Shown in pieces: positions 20,558 through 31,202 of a stretch of DNA of 64,000 nt. Below the pieces are notes generated by a model that did not search any database, was not told the origin of the DNA, and worked only from the letters and a program-made list of their open reading frames with translations. The stretch is from Geodermatophilus sp. DSM 44513. Lineage in GTDB: Bacteria; Actinomycetota; Actinomycetes; Mycobacteriales; Geodermatophilaceae. A program made the translations under genes and the position numbers. Each line of letters starts with the position of its first letter. The first letter of the stretch is position 1. Location: contig NZ_CP135963.1 in the NCBI RefSeq assembly GCF_032460525.1, forward strand, positions 496,001-560,000, written 5' to 3'.

Positions 20558-21061
20558 TCAGACGGTGTAGTCCTCGCGGCCGGGCAGCTGCACCCGGCCG
20601 TTGCTGACGGTGGGCACCTCGCGGCGGCGCTGGCCGGGGGCCTCGCGGTGCACGACCTCGGGCAGGTCGCGCAGCGTCTCGATGGTGCGCTCGGGCTTCT
20701 CGATCTTCTTCAGCGAGCTGCGGCCGACCAGGGCGGCGACCGCCGCGAGCAGCACCAGGAGGAACCACACGATGACGTAGGAGATCCAGCGCTCCAGGCC
20801 CAGCCAGGTGAGGAACTCCGCGATCGCGATGAAGAGGAAGACGCCGGAGAAGGCCAGCAGGACACCGGCGGCGGCGAGGGCCCCGGCGCCGATGCCGGCC
20901 TTCTTCGCCGACGAGCCGATCTCGGCCTTGGCCAGCTCGATCTCGCTGCGGATCAGCGTCGAGACGTCGGCCATGGCGCTCTGCACGAGGGTGCCGACCG
21001 AGGGCTCGTCCGCGCGGGTGCTGCGGGCCCCGGACGGGCTCGACGGTGCGGTGTGGGCCAC
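20558..21061 (-). CDS. DUF1469 / holin-superfamily membrane protein
   Basis: 167 residues. The N-terminal helix (SAMADVSTLIRSEIELAKAE) is followed by two transmembrane helices and a basic, charged C-terminal tail. This is the PF07332-type family, often labelled phage holin but a normal chromosomal membrane protein. Counterpart of Rv3669. The start is the GTG at 21061, since AGGAGG lies 8 bases before it; a GTG three codons earlier abuts the AGGAG and is unlikely. Confidence 0.82.
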   Translation of the reverse strand: MAHTAPSSPSGARSTRADEPSVGTLVQSAMADVSTLIRSEIELAKAEIGSSAKKAGIGAGALAAAGVLLAFSGVFLFIAIAEFLTWLGLERWISYVIVWFLLVLLAAVAALVGRSSLKKIEKPERTIETLRDLPEVVHREAPGQRRREVPTVSNGRVQLPGREDYTV

Positions 21062-21172
21062 GAGGGGCACCTCCTGGGGTCGGACGGACGGCTGTCGGGC
21101 CGTCCGGACGACGGACCCACCAGGAGATCGTGCCCCATGATCACCGGCCGCGCGCCCCGGCCTCCCGGGCAG

Positions 21173-21213
21173 CGGAGTCGCTGGGTGACGGGGACCGTCA
21201 CCCAGCGACTCCG
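21173..21213 (-). terminator. Hairpin terminator after acs
   Basis: CGGAGTCGCTGGGTGACGG (21173-21191) pairs perfectly over 19 bp with 21195-21213 around a GGA loop, two bases past the acs stop codon. It separates acs from the DUF1469 gene on the same strand. Confidence 0.85.
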
Positions 21214-21215
21214 GT

Positions 21216-23168
<1,953 letters not shown>

Positions 23169-23365
23169 GCGACTCCTCCTGTTCCGCGGCGTCGTCGTCG
23201 ACGCCGTCGTCCTGTCCGGGGTCGCGACCGGCACCCGGCCCACGCGACGCAGCGTGCTCCCCGCCACACCGTATGGCCCCGCGGGCTCCGCGTCTGCCCG
23301 GGTGCGACGAGGGGGCGGACGGGTGCGGCACCGGGTCCGGCGCGCCGGCCGGTCAGACTGTCCCG

Positions 23366-24088
23366 GTGACGTCAGGGCTGCAGGCGGCGGTGGCCGCACG
23401 GGTGCCCGGGGCGGCGGCGCTCGGCCTGGTCGTGCCCCCGTCGACGGACGCCGTCCCCGCCGTGCTGCTCGCCGACCGGGACTGGACTGCCGCCCGGCTG
23501 GCCGCGCTCGGGGCGCGCTACGCCGTCGACCACCGGGCCCCCGGAGACCGGCGGGTGCTGGCCACGGTGTGGTGGTACTCCGCGTCCTCGGTGCTGCTCA
23601 CCCCCGCGCTGGCCGGGCTGGCCACCGGGCTGCCGCTGTCGGCCCGGCTGGCGGACACGTCCGTGGCCCTGCTCGGCGGGGGGACGCCGATCGCCGCGAC
23701 GTCGTCCGCCCCGGGCGGGGACACCGCCGCCGAGCTGCGGGAGACGCTGGCCGCCGTCGTCGACACCGTGGCCGCGGTGGGAGGCGTGCGCCCGCGGCCG
23801 CTGTGGGCGGTCGCGGCCGACTCGCTGGCCAACCGGCTGCTCGCGCTGGGCCGGGCGCTCGGCGAGGAGGACCGGCTCACCGCCCTGGCCGCGCCGCTGG
23901 CCGCCGCGCTCGGGCCGCCCCTGCCGGCGCCCCGCTACGTCGACGTCACCGGCGTCCGGTTCACCCGGCGGGTGTCGTGCTGCCTGCTGTACCGGCTGCC
24001 GCCCGAGCCGCTGTGCACCTCCTGCCCCCGCCGGCCGGCCGCCGAGCGGCAGGTGCTGCTCGAGGACACCGCGGCGCGGATGGCCTGA
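23366..24088 (+). CDS. FhuF-like [2Fe-2S] protein
   Basis: 240 residues. The C-terminal cysteine pattern C-C-X10-C-X2-C (Cys205, 206, 217, 220) is the [2Fe-2S] signature of ferric-siderophore reductases of the FhuF type. The rest is a weakly conserved helical domain. It may reduce ferric iron released from siderophores. No siderophore genes are in the window. GTG start at 23366; it ends in TGATCA, directly abutting the next, convergent stop. Confidence 0.8.
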   Translation: MTSGLQAAVAARVPGAAALGLVVPPSTDAVPAVLLADRDWTAARLAALGARYAVDHRAPGDRRVLATVWWYSASSVLLTPALAGLATGLPLSARLADTSVALLGGGTPIAATSSAPGGDTAAELRETLAAVVDTVAAVGGVRPRPLWAVAADSLANRLLALGRALGEEDRLTALAAPLAAALGPPLPAPRYVDVTGVRFTRRVSCCLLYRLPPEPLCTSCPRRPAAERQVLLEDTAARMA

Positions 24089-24724
24089 TCAGTACAGCGG
24101 CGGGGCGACGCCCGGACCGCCCTCCCGCTGCGCGGCGGCCACCCGCGCACTCGGGGTGGGCTCCCGCGCGTGCAGCCGGGCCCACCTCGACGGGTCGGGC
24201 CGGCCCCCGAACACCTGCCGGGTGAGCGTGCCGGGGTCGTGGCCCGCCCGCCTGAGCACCTCCCGGCCCGCCGCGTCGCAGGCGGCCCGGGTCCGGCGGG
24301 ACAGGGCTGCGGCGGCGACCGGGGACAGCAGGCCGACGGTGGTGGTGACGGCGAGCGTCGCGGCACCGGGCAGGTCCACGACGCCGGCCAGCTCCGCCAG
24401 CCCGGAGCCGACCCACAGCGTGGCCAGCAGGCCGCCGACCACCCACCCCTGCCGCCGGCGGCGACGCGGGACCGGCGAGGCCCAGTGACCGAGGGCGGTG
24501 GCCAGGTGCCAGGTCTGCGCGTCGGGGGTCTCCCGCAGCAGGGTCGAGGACACGACCACGTGGTCTTCTCCGTCGGCGCCGCCCTGCACGGTCGCGGGCA
24601 GCAGCCGGCCCCTCGGGTCCTCGACGACGTCGAGGGCCGGCAGGGGCAGACCGGACCGCGCGGCGAGCACGCGCAGCCGCGCGCGGAGCAGGCGGGCCTC
24701 GTCCTCCCGCTCGTCGGTGGCCAT
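24089..24724 (-). CDS. Membrane protein resembling an inactive M48/M56 peptidase
   Basis: 211 residues. Two hydrophobic helices (WVVGGLLATLWVGSGL and AATLAVTTTVGLLSPVAAAA) lie mid-protein. The preceding segment HVVVSSTLLRETPDAQTWHL followed by ATALGHW has the layout of an M48-type peptidase, where HExxH would be expected, but here only ATALGHW is present. It is therefore probably not a metallopeptidase. Function unknown. The C-terminal part is basic and cytoplasmic. Confidence 0.65.
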   Translation of the reverse strand: MATDEREDEARLLRARLRVLAARSGLPLPALDVVEDPRGRLLPATVQGGADGEDHVVVSSTLLRETPDAQTWHLATALGHWASPVPRRRRRQGWVVGGLLATLWVGSGLAELAGVVDLPGAATLAVTTTVGLLSPVAAAALSRRTRAACDAAGREVLRRAGHDPGTLTRQVFGGRPDPSRWARLHAREPTPSARVAAAQREGGPGVAPPLY

Positions 24725-24810
24725 CGCCGGGAGTGTGCGGCAGCCGGGGTCCGGCCACCGGCGGGGAACGGGGGGCCGACCCGATCGGGTGACGGCGGAG
24801 GGGTGCCGGG

Positions 24811-25086
24811 TCAGCCGGCGGCGGCGGGTGGCTCCGGGGCGTGGGCGTCGCTGATCCGCGGGAAGGGGCGGGTGGAGAAGACCACCTCCACCGGCAGACC
24901 GAAGAACTCCGCGATGCGCAGTGCCAGGTGCAGGCTGGGGTTGTACTCGCCGCGCTCCAGGTAGCCGACCGTCTGGTAGTGCACGCCCAGCGCGTCGGCC
25001 AGCTCGCGCCGCGTCACGCCGCCCTCGGCGCGCAGCAGCGCGATCCGGTTGTAGACGGCGTCCGCGCCGGGTCGCTCGCCGCTCAC
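24811..25086 (-). CDS. XRE-family regulator of the ABC operon
   Basis: 91 residues, mostly a single helix-turn-helix (TRRELADALGVHYQTVGYLE). Such short regulators are often the last gene of small ABC-transporter operons. The GTG start overlaps the permease stop (GTGA), so it is co-expressed with the transporter and probably autoregulates it. The C-terminal tail is short and Pro-rich. Confidence 0.85.
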   Translation of the reverse strand: MSGERPGADAVYNRIALLRAEGGVTRRELADALGVHYQTVGYLERGEYNPSLHLALRIAEFFGLPVEVVFSTRPFPRISDAHAPEPPAAAG

Positions 25087-25940
25087 CGCACCCACTGTCC
25101 GGCCGTGTCGCGGGCCGCGGCGACCTGCGAGCCGGACTGGCGGCGCGCCATCCGCCGCAGCACGACCGGGGCGACCAGCAGCCCGGCCACCGCCCACGCG
25201 GTCAGCACGAGCACCACCTGGGGGGTCCGCCACGAGCCGCCGAGCTCCAGCGCCGCGGCGGACCCGGGCAGGGAGCCCGAGCGCAGCCCGAGGCCGATCC
25301 AGTACGTCGGGAAGACCTGGGCCACACCCTGCAGCCAGCCCCACAGGAGCTGGACCGGGAAGAAGACGCCGGAGATCGCCGTCGTCACGAGGACCGGCAG
25401 CAGCCCCCACGTCCCCACCTTCTGCACGTCGGGCACGAGCGACCCCAGGACCAGTCCCGCAGGCAGGGTGGCCAGCAGGCCGAGCGCCAGCACCCAGGCG
25501 ACGGTGAGCCAGCCGCCGGCGCCGGCCGGCACCACGCCCTCGAACAGCAGGGCGCTGGGCACCAGCACCACCAGCAGCGTCGGCAGCAGGTTGAGGGAGT
25601 GGTGGGTCACCTGACCGGTGACGTAGCCCCGCAGGCCGTGCGGGACCAGCCGGTGCCGCAGCAGCGTGCCGTCCTCCCGCTCCATGGCCAGGGCGAAGGC
25701 GCAGTTGAAGACGGCGGTGAACGCCACCAGAGCGGCGAGGATGCCCGGGAGGGCCACGGCGGGGTAGGACAGCGAGGTCCCCGCGACCTGGTCGTCCCGG
25801 TTGATCCACAGGTAGGCCAGCGTGCCCACGGCCATGACCAGGTACCCGGCCTGGTCCTGCGGGCTGGCCAGGCCCTGCCGGAACTCCGTCCAGCCGCGGC
25901 GCAGACCGAGCCGGACGGCGTACGCCGCACCGGCGCTCAC
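25083..25940 (-). CDS. ABC exporter permease
   Basis: 285 residues with about six transmembrane helices and no substrate-binding domain, typical of ABC-2 type export permeases. The sequence LRRGWTEFRQ at the N terminus leads into helix 1. It should form a complex with the ATPase encoded just upstream. GTGA overlaps on both sides (ATPase upstream, XRE regulator downstream). The substrate, perhaps a drug or a lipid, cannot be told. Confidence 0.88.
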   Translation of the reverse strand: MSAGAAYAVRLGLRRGWTEFRQGLASPQDQAGYLVMAVGTLAYLWINRDDQVAGTSLSYPAVALPGILAALVAFTAVFNCAFALAMEREDGTLLRHRLVPHGLRGYVTGQVTHHSLNLLPTLLVVLVPSALLFEGVVPAGAGGWLTVAWVLALGLLATLPAGLVLGSLVPDVQKVGTWGLLPVLVTTAISGVFFPVQLLWGWLQGVAQVFPTYWIGLGLRSGSLPGSAAALELGGSWRTPQVVLVLTAWAVAGLLVAPVVLRRMARRQSGSQVAAARDTAGQWVR

Positions 25941-26845
25941 CGGGTCACCTCCACCAGCTGCGGCCGGACGCCGGCCTGGTGCCGGGCGACCATCGCGAAG
26001 TAGGTGTCCTCCAGGCTGGCGCGCCGGACCTCGAGGTCGGCCACCTCGTCGCCGTACTGCTCGAACAGCCGTCGCACGAAGGAGGTCGGGTCGTCGGTGG
26101 CGTGCACGAACCGCTCCCCGTACCGGGTCCAGCGCACCTCGCTGGTGGTCGCCACCTGCCGGTTGAGCGCCTCGGCGCTGCCGTCGGCCACGATCCGGCC
26201 GCCGGCGAGGACGAGGATCCGGTCGGCCAGCCGCTCGGCCTCGGCCAGGTCGTGCGTGGTCAGCAGGATGGTCGTGCCCTCCAGGTCCGACAGCCGGTGC
26301 ACCAGGTCGTGGAAGCCCCGGCGGGCCTCGGGGTCGAAGCCGGCGGTGGGCTCGTCGAGGAAGAGCAGCTCGGGCCGGCCGACGATGCCGACCGCGACGT
26401 CCAGCCGCCGCCGCCGCCCCCCGGACAGGGTGGCGATCCTGCGGTCGGCGTCGTCGGTCAGCCCCACGGTGTCCAGCAGCCGGTCGACGTCGGACGGGCG
26501 GGGGCGCTGCGGCGTCGAGTACGGCCGGTAGAACTCGCCGAGGTGGGTCAGCAGGCGGCGCGGCGTCCAGCGGGGGTGGTCGCGCCAGGACTGCAGGACC
26601 ACGCCGACCCGCGCCCGCCACGCGTCGTCGGCCCGGGCCGGGTCGGTGCCCAGCACCTCGACGTCCCCGGCGGAGGGCAGCCGGGAGCCCTCCAGCACCT
26701 CGAGGGTGGTGGTCTTGCCCGCGCCGTTGGGCCCGAGCAGGCACACCACCTCGCCGGGGTGGACGTCGAGGTCGACGCCGGCGAGCACCTCGTGCGTGCC
26801 GTAGCTCATCCGCAGGTCACGCACCCGGACGACGGGTCCGCTCAT
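25937..26845 (-). CDS. ABC transporter ATPase
   Basis: 302 residues. Walker A is GPNGAGKTT at 38-46, the signature is LSGGRRRRL, Walker B is LLFLDEP and the switch histidine is in TTHDLAE. A C-terminal domain of about 80 residues is common in export-type ABC-2 ATPases. The ATG at 26845 has GAGGGTG upstream. First gene of the three-gene operon, divergent from a membrane protein gene. Confidence 0.93.
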   Translation of the reverse strand: MSGPVVRVRDLRMSYGTHEVLAGVDLDVHPGEVVCLLGPNGAGKTTTLEVLEGSRLPSAGDVEVLGTDPARADDAWRARVGVVLQSWRDHPRWTPRRLLTHLGEFYRPYSTPQRPRPSDVDRLLDTVGLTDDADRRIATLSGGRRRRLDVAVGIVGRPELLFLDEPTAGFDPEARRGFHDLVHRLSDLEGTTILLTTHDLAEAERLADRILVLAGGRIVADGSAEALNRQVATTSEVRWTRYGERFVHATDDPTSFVRRLFEQYGDEVADLEVRRASLEDTYFAMVARHQAGVRPQLVEVTR

Positions 26846-26873
26846 CGCCACCCCACCCTCTTGTCGGTGCGGT

Positions 26874-26893
26874 GATAGTAGGTGTACTACATC
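26874..26893. promoter_or_regulatory. Candidate operator between ABC operon and membrane protein
   Basis: A local AT-rich stretch in a 77-base divergent gap contains ATAGTAGGTGTACTAC, with GTAG and CTAC half-sites around GTGTA. It could serve the XRE regulator of the operon. No experiment-like evidence; short arms only. Confidence 0.3.
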
Positions 26894-26922
26894 TGCAGCA
26901 CAACTGCTCACGAGGGGGCCGG

Positions 26923-27759
26923 ATGGGGACGCGGACGGTGCTGCTGTCGGGAGCTCGCTGGCTGGCGCTGCTGGTCCCGCTCCTCGATCTCGCGCTGGTC
27001 GTGTCCGGGGTGCTCTCGCTGCGCGCCGGCATCGTGCTGGCGCTGGTGCTGGAAGCGGTGCTCGCCGTCGTCCTGGTCGTCGAGGCCGCCGCGTCCCGCG
27101 TGGCGTACCGCCGTGCCCGGCGGTCCGGGGCCACCCGGCGGGCAGCCGTCGTCTCGGGTCTGGCGGCGGTCTGGCCACCGGTGGTCCTCCGGCTGGCGCG
27201 CGCCGAGGCCGGGGTCCTGCGGGCGCTGTGGTGGGCCGCCCGCCGCCGCAGGGCGGTCGGCCCCGCGGACGTGGCGTTGCCCTACGCCGGCCGCTTCGGC
27301 GTCGTCCTCGGTGCGGTGGGCGCCCTGGGCGTGCTGGAGACCGCCGTCGTGCACGTGCTGCTGCCCTGGGAGACCGCCCGGTGGGTGCTGCTGGCCGTGT
27401 CGGTCTACGCGCTGCTCTGGGTGCTCGGCACGGGCGCCTCGCTGTTCCAGCACCCGCACCTGCTCCGCGGTGACGAGCTGGTGCTGCGCTCCGGGCACCT
27501 GCACGCGATCGCCGTCCCGCTGACCGGCCTGGTGGGCGTGCGGCGCAGCGTGGGGTCCGAGCACGCGCGGACCGTCCTGCGCGACGGCGACCGGCTGGTC
27601 GTCTCGGTCATGGGCGACACCAACGTGGAGGTGCGCCTCGACCCGCCGGTGCCCGTACCCGGGCAGGCGGCGCCGGTGGCGCGGGTGGCGTTCTGGGTGG
27701 ACGACCCGCGCGCCGCCGTCCGCCTGCTGCGCGACCGTGCCGTGTCCACCGCCGGCTGA
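26923..27759 (+). CDS. Polytopic membrane protein
   Basis: 278 residues. About four transmembrane helices (17-35, 40-60, 135-160, 165-185) with a basic loop between. The soluble C-terminal ~100 residues look like a beta-rich PH-type domain (RGDELVLRSGHLHAIAVPL, then RLVVSVMGDTNVEVRL). The ATG at 26923 has GAGGGGG upstream; the earlier in-frame ATG lies in the promoter region. Divergent from the ABC operon and convergent with the cobalamin operon. Function unknown. Confidence 0.8.
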   Translation: MGTRTVLLSGARWLALLVPLLDLALVVSGVLSLRAGIVLALVLEAVLAVVLVVEAAASRVAYRRARRSGATRRAAVVSGLAAVWPPVVLRLARAEAGVLRALWWAARRRRAVGPADVALPYAGRFGVVLGAVGALGVLETAVVHVLLPWETARWVLLAVSVYALLWVLGTGASLFQHPHLLRGDELVLRSGHLHAIAVPLTGLVGVRRSVGSEHARTVLRDGDRLVVSVMGDTNVEVRLDPPVPVPGQAAPVARVAFWVDDPRAAVRLLRDRAVSTAG

Positions 27760-27781
27760 GGCGTTCTGGACCGCGGGGACG

Positions 27782-29041
27782 TCAGTGCGGCGGGACGACC
27801 GGCGCGGTCAGCCGGACCACCTCGCCGACGACCCACACCGCCGGCGGCCGGATGCCCTCGTCGGCCAGGGTCTTGGCCAGGTCGGCCAGCGTGGTGCGCA
27901 CGGTGTGCTGCGTGGGCGTCGAGCCGTCGGCGACGACGGCGACCGGCGTCTCCGGCGCCCGGCCGTGCTCGACCAGCGCCGCGGCGATGGCCGGTGCGGT
28001 GTCCACGCCCATGAGCACGACGACGGTCCCGCGGAGCCGGGCCAGCGCCGCCCAGTCGACCAGCGACTGCGGGTGCCCGGGCGGCACGTGCCCGGAGACG
28101 ACGACGAACTCGTGGGTCAGCCCCCGGTGGGTGACCGGGATGCCGGCCAGCCCCGGGACGCCGATGGCGCTGGTCACCCCGGGCACCACCTCCACCGGGA
28201 CGCCGGCGGCCACGCACGCCTCGAGCTCCTCCATGCCGCGGCCGAACACGAACGGGTCCCCGCCCTTGAGCCGCACCACCCGCTTCCCGGCCCGGGCGTG
28301 CTCGACCAGCAGCGCGTTGATCTGCTCCTGCGCCATGTACCGCCCGCGCGGCAGCTTCGAGGCGTCGATGACCTCCACCTCGGCCGGCAGCGAGGCCAGC
28401 AGCGACTGCGGCGCCAGGTGGTCGGCCAGCACGACGTCGGCCTGGGCGACCGCCTGCTGCCCGCGCACGGTGATCAGCCCGGGGTCCCCCGGCCCGCCGC
28501 CGACCAGGACCACCGAGCCGGGCCGGCCGCCGGCGACCTCCCGCCCGGCGTCGTCGCGGATGCTGCCGTCGGACAGCCCGGCCAGCACGGCGTCCCGGAC
28601 GCCGACCGCGCGCTGCGGGTCCCCGCCGCCGTGCACGCCCACCACCAGGTCGCCCTGGCGGCCGACGGCGGGGGTCCACACGCTGGAGGCCGACCGGTCG
28701 TCGGCGCGGGCGCAGAACACCCGCGACCGCTCGGCCTCCTCGGCCACGGTCGCGTTGACCTCGGGGTCGTCGGTGGCGGCCACGGCGTACCAGGCGCCGT
28801 CCAGGTCCCCGGGCCGGTAGGGGCGCCGTACCCAGGCGACCTCGCCCGGGCCGACCAGGGCCTCCAGCGCCGGGGTGACGACCGGGCTGACCACGGTGAC
28901 GCGGGCGCGCGCCTCCAGCAGCCCGGCCACGCGGCGGTGCGCGACCTGGCCGCCGCCCACGACGACGACGTGCCGGTCCAGCAGCCGCAGCCCGACCGGG
29001 TAGACGACCCCGCTCCCGGGGTCGACGGGTGTCGGCTTCAT
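27782..29041 (-). CDS. CysG-like precorrin-2 dehydrogenase / uroporphyrinogen-III methyltransferase
   Basis: 419 residues. The N-terminal domain (about 20-160) has the NAD motif VVVVGGGQVAHRRVAG. A CobA-type SAM methyltransferase follows, from GGGPGDPG at 181-188 to the C terminus, with RLKGGDPFVFGRG. It methylates uroporphyrinogen III to precorrin-2 and may oxidise precorrin-2 to sirohydrochlorin. The central helical module of full CysG is much shortened. Last gene of the riboswitch operon; the ATG overlaps the cobT stop. Confidence 0.9.
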   Translation of the reverse strand: MKPTPVDPGSGVVYPVGLRLLDRHVVVVGGGQVAHRRVAGLLEARARVTVVSPVVTPALEALVGPGEVAWVRRPYRPGDLDGAWYAVAATDDPEVNATVAEEAERSRVFCARADDRSASSVWTPAVGRQGDLVVGVHGGGDPQRAVGVRDAVLAGLSDGSIRDDAGREVAGGRPGSVVLVGGGPGDPGLITVRGQQAVAQADVVLADHLAPQSLLASLPAEVEVIDASKLPRGRYMAQEQINALLVEHARAGKRVVRLKGGDPFVFGRGMEELEACVAAGVPVEVVPGVTSAIGVPGLAGIPVTHRGLTHEFVVVSGHVPPGHPQSLVDWAALARLRGTVVVLMGVDTAPAIAAALVEHGRAPETPVAVVADGSTPTQHTVRTTLADLAKTLADEGIRPPAVWVVGEVVRLTAPVVPPH

Positions 29042-30150
29042 CCGGCCTTCCCGGTCACACCGGCGGAGTCGAACGTCGCCACCTCGCGCAGCGCCCGGGC
29101 GGCACTCGCCACCAGGGGCAGCGCCAGCAGCGCGCCGGTGCCCTCGCCCAGGCGCAGGTCCAGGCCCAGCAGCGGGCGCAGGCCCAGCGCCCGCAGCGCC
29201 AGGGCGTGCCCCGGCTCGGCGGAGGTGTGCCCGGCCAGCGCGTGCTCCAGCGCCGCGGGGCACAGCGCGGCGGCCACCAGCGCCGCCGACCCGGCGATCA
29301 CGCCGTCCAGCAGCACCGGCACCCGGGCCGCGGCCGCGCCCAGCACGAAGCCGGCCAGCGCGGCGTGCTCCAGCCCGCCCACCTCGGCCACCGCCGCCAG
29401 GGCCGCCTGCGGCGTCGCGGGCCGCTCGGGCACCCGGGCGGCCGCGCGGGCGACGACGGCGACCTTGCGGGCCAGCGTCGGGTCGTCCACGCCGGTGCCG
29501 CGGCCGGTGGCCGCCGCGGGCTCCGCCCCGGTGAACGCGCAGACCAGCGCGGCCGACGGGGTCGTGTTGGCGATGCCCATGTCGCCGGTGACCAGGCAGC
29601 CGTGGTCGGCGGCCAGCGCGCTGGCCACCTCGATGCCGACCTCGACCGCCCGCCGGGCCTCCTCCAGGGTCATCGCCGGGCCGACGGCGAGGTCGGCGGT
29701 GCCCGGCCGCACCGTGCGGGCCAGCAGCGCCGGGCCCGGCTCGACGGCGTAGGGGGTGGCCACCCCGACGTCCACGACGACGACGTCGGCGCCCAGCTGC
29801 GCGGCGAAGGCGTTGACCACCGCACCGCCGCGGACCAGGTTGGCCACCATCTGCGCGGTGACCTCCTGCGGCCAGGGGGTGACGTCCTGGGCGTGCACCC
29901 CGTGGTCCCCGGCGAAGACGGCCACCGCGGCCGGCGTCGGCAGCGGCGGCGGGCAGCTGCCCGCGGTGCCGGCGAGCCGGGCCGCGACGTCCTCCAGGAC
30001 GCCGAGCGAGCCCGGCGGCTTGGTCAACCGGTCCAGCCGGTCGCGGGCGGCGCGCTCCGCACCGGCGTCCCGAGGGGTCACCGCGCCGATCGTCGCGCCC
30101 AGCAGGGTGCCGGCGAAGAGGGCGTCGGACGGGGCGGGAGGGCGGCTCAG
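29038..30150 (-). CDS. cobT: Nicotinate-nucleotide-dimethylbenzimidazole phosphoribosyltransferase
   Basis: About 370 residues. It activates the lower ligand of cobalamin. Typical motifs are LTKPPGSLG near the N terminus, FAGDHGVHA and GDMGIANTTPSA. The alignment needs residues upstream of the first GTG (30081), yet no ATG, GTG or TTG is in frame there. A CTG at 30150 overlaps the upstream TGA (CTGA) and has GAGGAG about 6 bases before it, so I choose it. Alternative: initiation at the GTG, giving a shortened N terminus. Confidence 0.85.
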   Translation of the reverse strand: MSRPPAPSDALFAGTLLGATIGAVTPRDAGAERAARDRLDRLTKPPGSLGVLEDVAARLAGTAGSCPPPLPTPAAVAVFAGDHGVHAQDVTPWPQEVTAQMVANLVRGGAVVNAFAAQLGADVVVVDVGVATPYAVEPGPALLARTVRPGTADLAVGPAMTLEEARRAVEVGIEVASALAADHGCLVTGDMGIANTTPSAALVCAFTGAEPAAATGRGTGVDDPTLARKVAVVARAAARVPERPATPQAALAAVAEVGGLEHAALAGFVLGAAAARVPVLLDGVIAGSAALVAAALCPAALEHALAGHTSAEPGHALALRALGLRPLLGLDLRLGEGTGALLALPLVASAARALREVATFDSAGVTGKAG

Positions 30151-31202
30151 CGGATCTCCTCGGGGATGCGGGGCAGGTCCCGGGACGCCGGTGTCCCGGG
30201 CTCCAGGATGGCAGCGAGGTCGGCGGCGAAGGCTGCCGAGGTGCCGGGGTCCCGGACGGCGACGCGCAGGTGGTCGGGCGACAGGCCGGGGAAGGTGTCC
30301 CCGCGGCGCACCGCCCAGCCACGCTCCCGCAGCGCCGCCCGCAGCCGCGCGCCGTCGGGCACCCGGAGCAGCACGAACGACGACCGCGGTGTTCCCACCA
30401 CCTGCACACCCGGCGGCAGCGCGGCCACCAGCGCGGCCCGGTGGACGGCCAGCTCGCGGGCCGCCGCCTCGCCCTCGGCGCGGGCGGCCGCGGTGCTGCA
30501 CGCGGCCAGCGCGGCCAGCGCCGGCGTGGACACCGGCCACTGCGGCTGCTGTGCGGCGAGGGCCGCGACCAGGTCCGGCGGGCCGAGGGCGTAGCCGACC
30601 CGCACCCCCGCCAGGCCCCAGGTCTTGGTCAGGCTGCGCACCACGAGCAGCCCCGGCAGGTCGCGCCGGCCCGCCAGGGACGCCGGCTCGCCCGGCACCG
30701 TGTCGGCGAACGCCTCGTCGACCAGCAGCACCCGTCCCGGCCGGGCCAGCGCGGCCACGGCGTCGGCCGGGTGCAGTACCGACGTCGGGTTGGTCGGGTT
30801 GCCGAGCACCACCAGGTCGGCGTCCTCCGGCACGTCCCGCAGCAGGTACCCCGGGGGTTCGAGCAGCAGCCGCGCCACCGGGTGCCCGGCGGCGCGCAGG
30901 GCGGCCTCCGGCTCGGTGAACGACGGGTGCACCACGACCGCGCGGCGGGGCGCCAGCGCCCGCGCCACCAGGGTGAACGCCTCTGCCGCACCGGCGGTGA
31001 GCAGCACCTCCCCGGCCGGGCGGCCGTGCGCGGCGGCGACCGCGGCCCGCGCCGGACCGGCGTCGGGGTAGGCCGCGGCGTCGTCCAGGGCGGCGTGCAG
31101 GACGGCGCGCAGCCACGCCGGCGGGGTCCCGGCGCGCACGTTGACGGCGAGGTCGACCAGGCCCGGCGCGAGCTCGGCGTCCCCGTGGTGGGAGAGGTCC
31201 AT
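30147..31202 (-). CDS. cobC: Cobalamin-type PLP aminotransferase (CobC/CobD-like)
   Basis: 351 residues of the class I/II aminotransferase fold. The PLP lysine is Lys193 in SLTKTWGLAGVRVGYALG, with GNPTNPT and VDEAFAD before it. In the cobalamin context it is threonine-phosphate decarboxylase, giving (R)-1-amino-2-propanol phosphate for the nucleotide loop. The ATG overlaps the upstream stop by one base (TGATG). Note the naming clash: this is CobD in Salmonella nomenclature. Confidence 0.88.
   Translation of the reverse strand: MDLSHHGDAELAPGLVDLAVNVRAGTPPAWLRAVLHAALDDAAAYPDAGPARAAVAAAHGRPAGEVLLTAGAAEAFTLVARALAPRRAVVVHPSFTEPEAALRAAGHPVARLLLEPPGYLLRDVPEDADLVVLGNPTNPTSVLHPADAVAALARPGRVLLVDEAFADTVPGEPASLAGRRDLPGLLVVRSLTKTWGLAGVRVGYALGPPDLVAALAAQQPQWPVSTPALAALAACSTAAARAEGEAAARELAVHRAALVAALPPGVQVVGTPRSSFVLLRVPDGARLRAALRERGWAVRRGDTFPGLSPDHLRVAVRDPGTSAAFAADLAAILEPGTPASRDLPRIPEEIR

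Noticed and set aside
20558..21061. Phage holin and hence a prophage remnant
   Set aside because: The family label is holin-like, but the gene sits in a conserved chromosomal block and no other phage gene is present.
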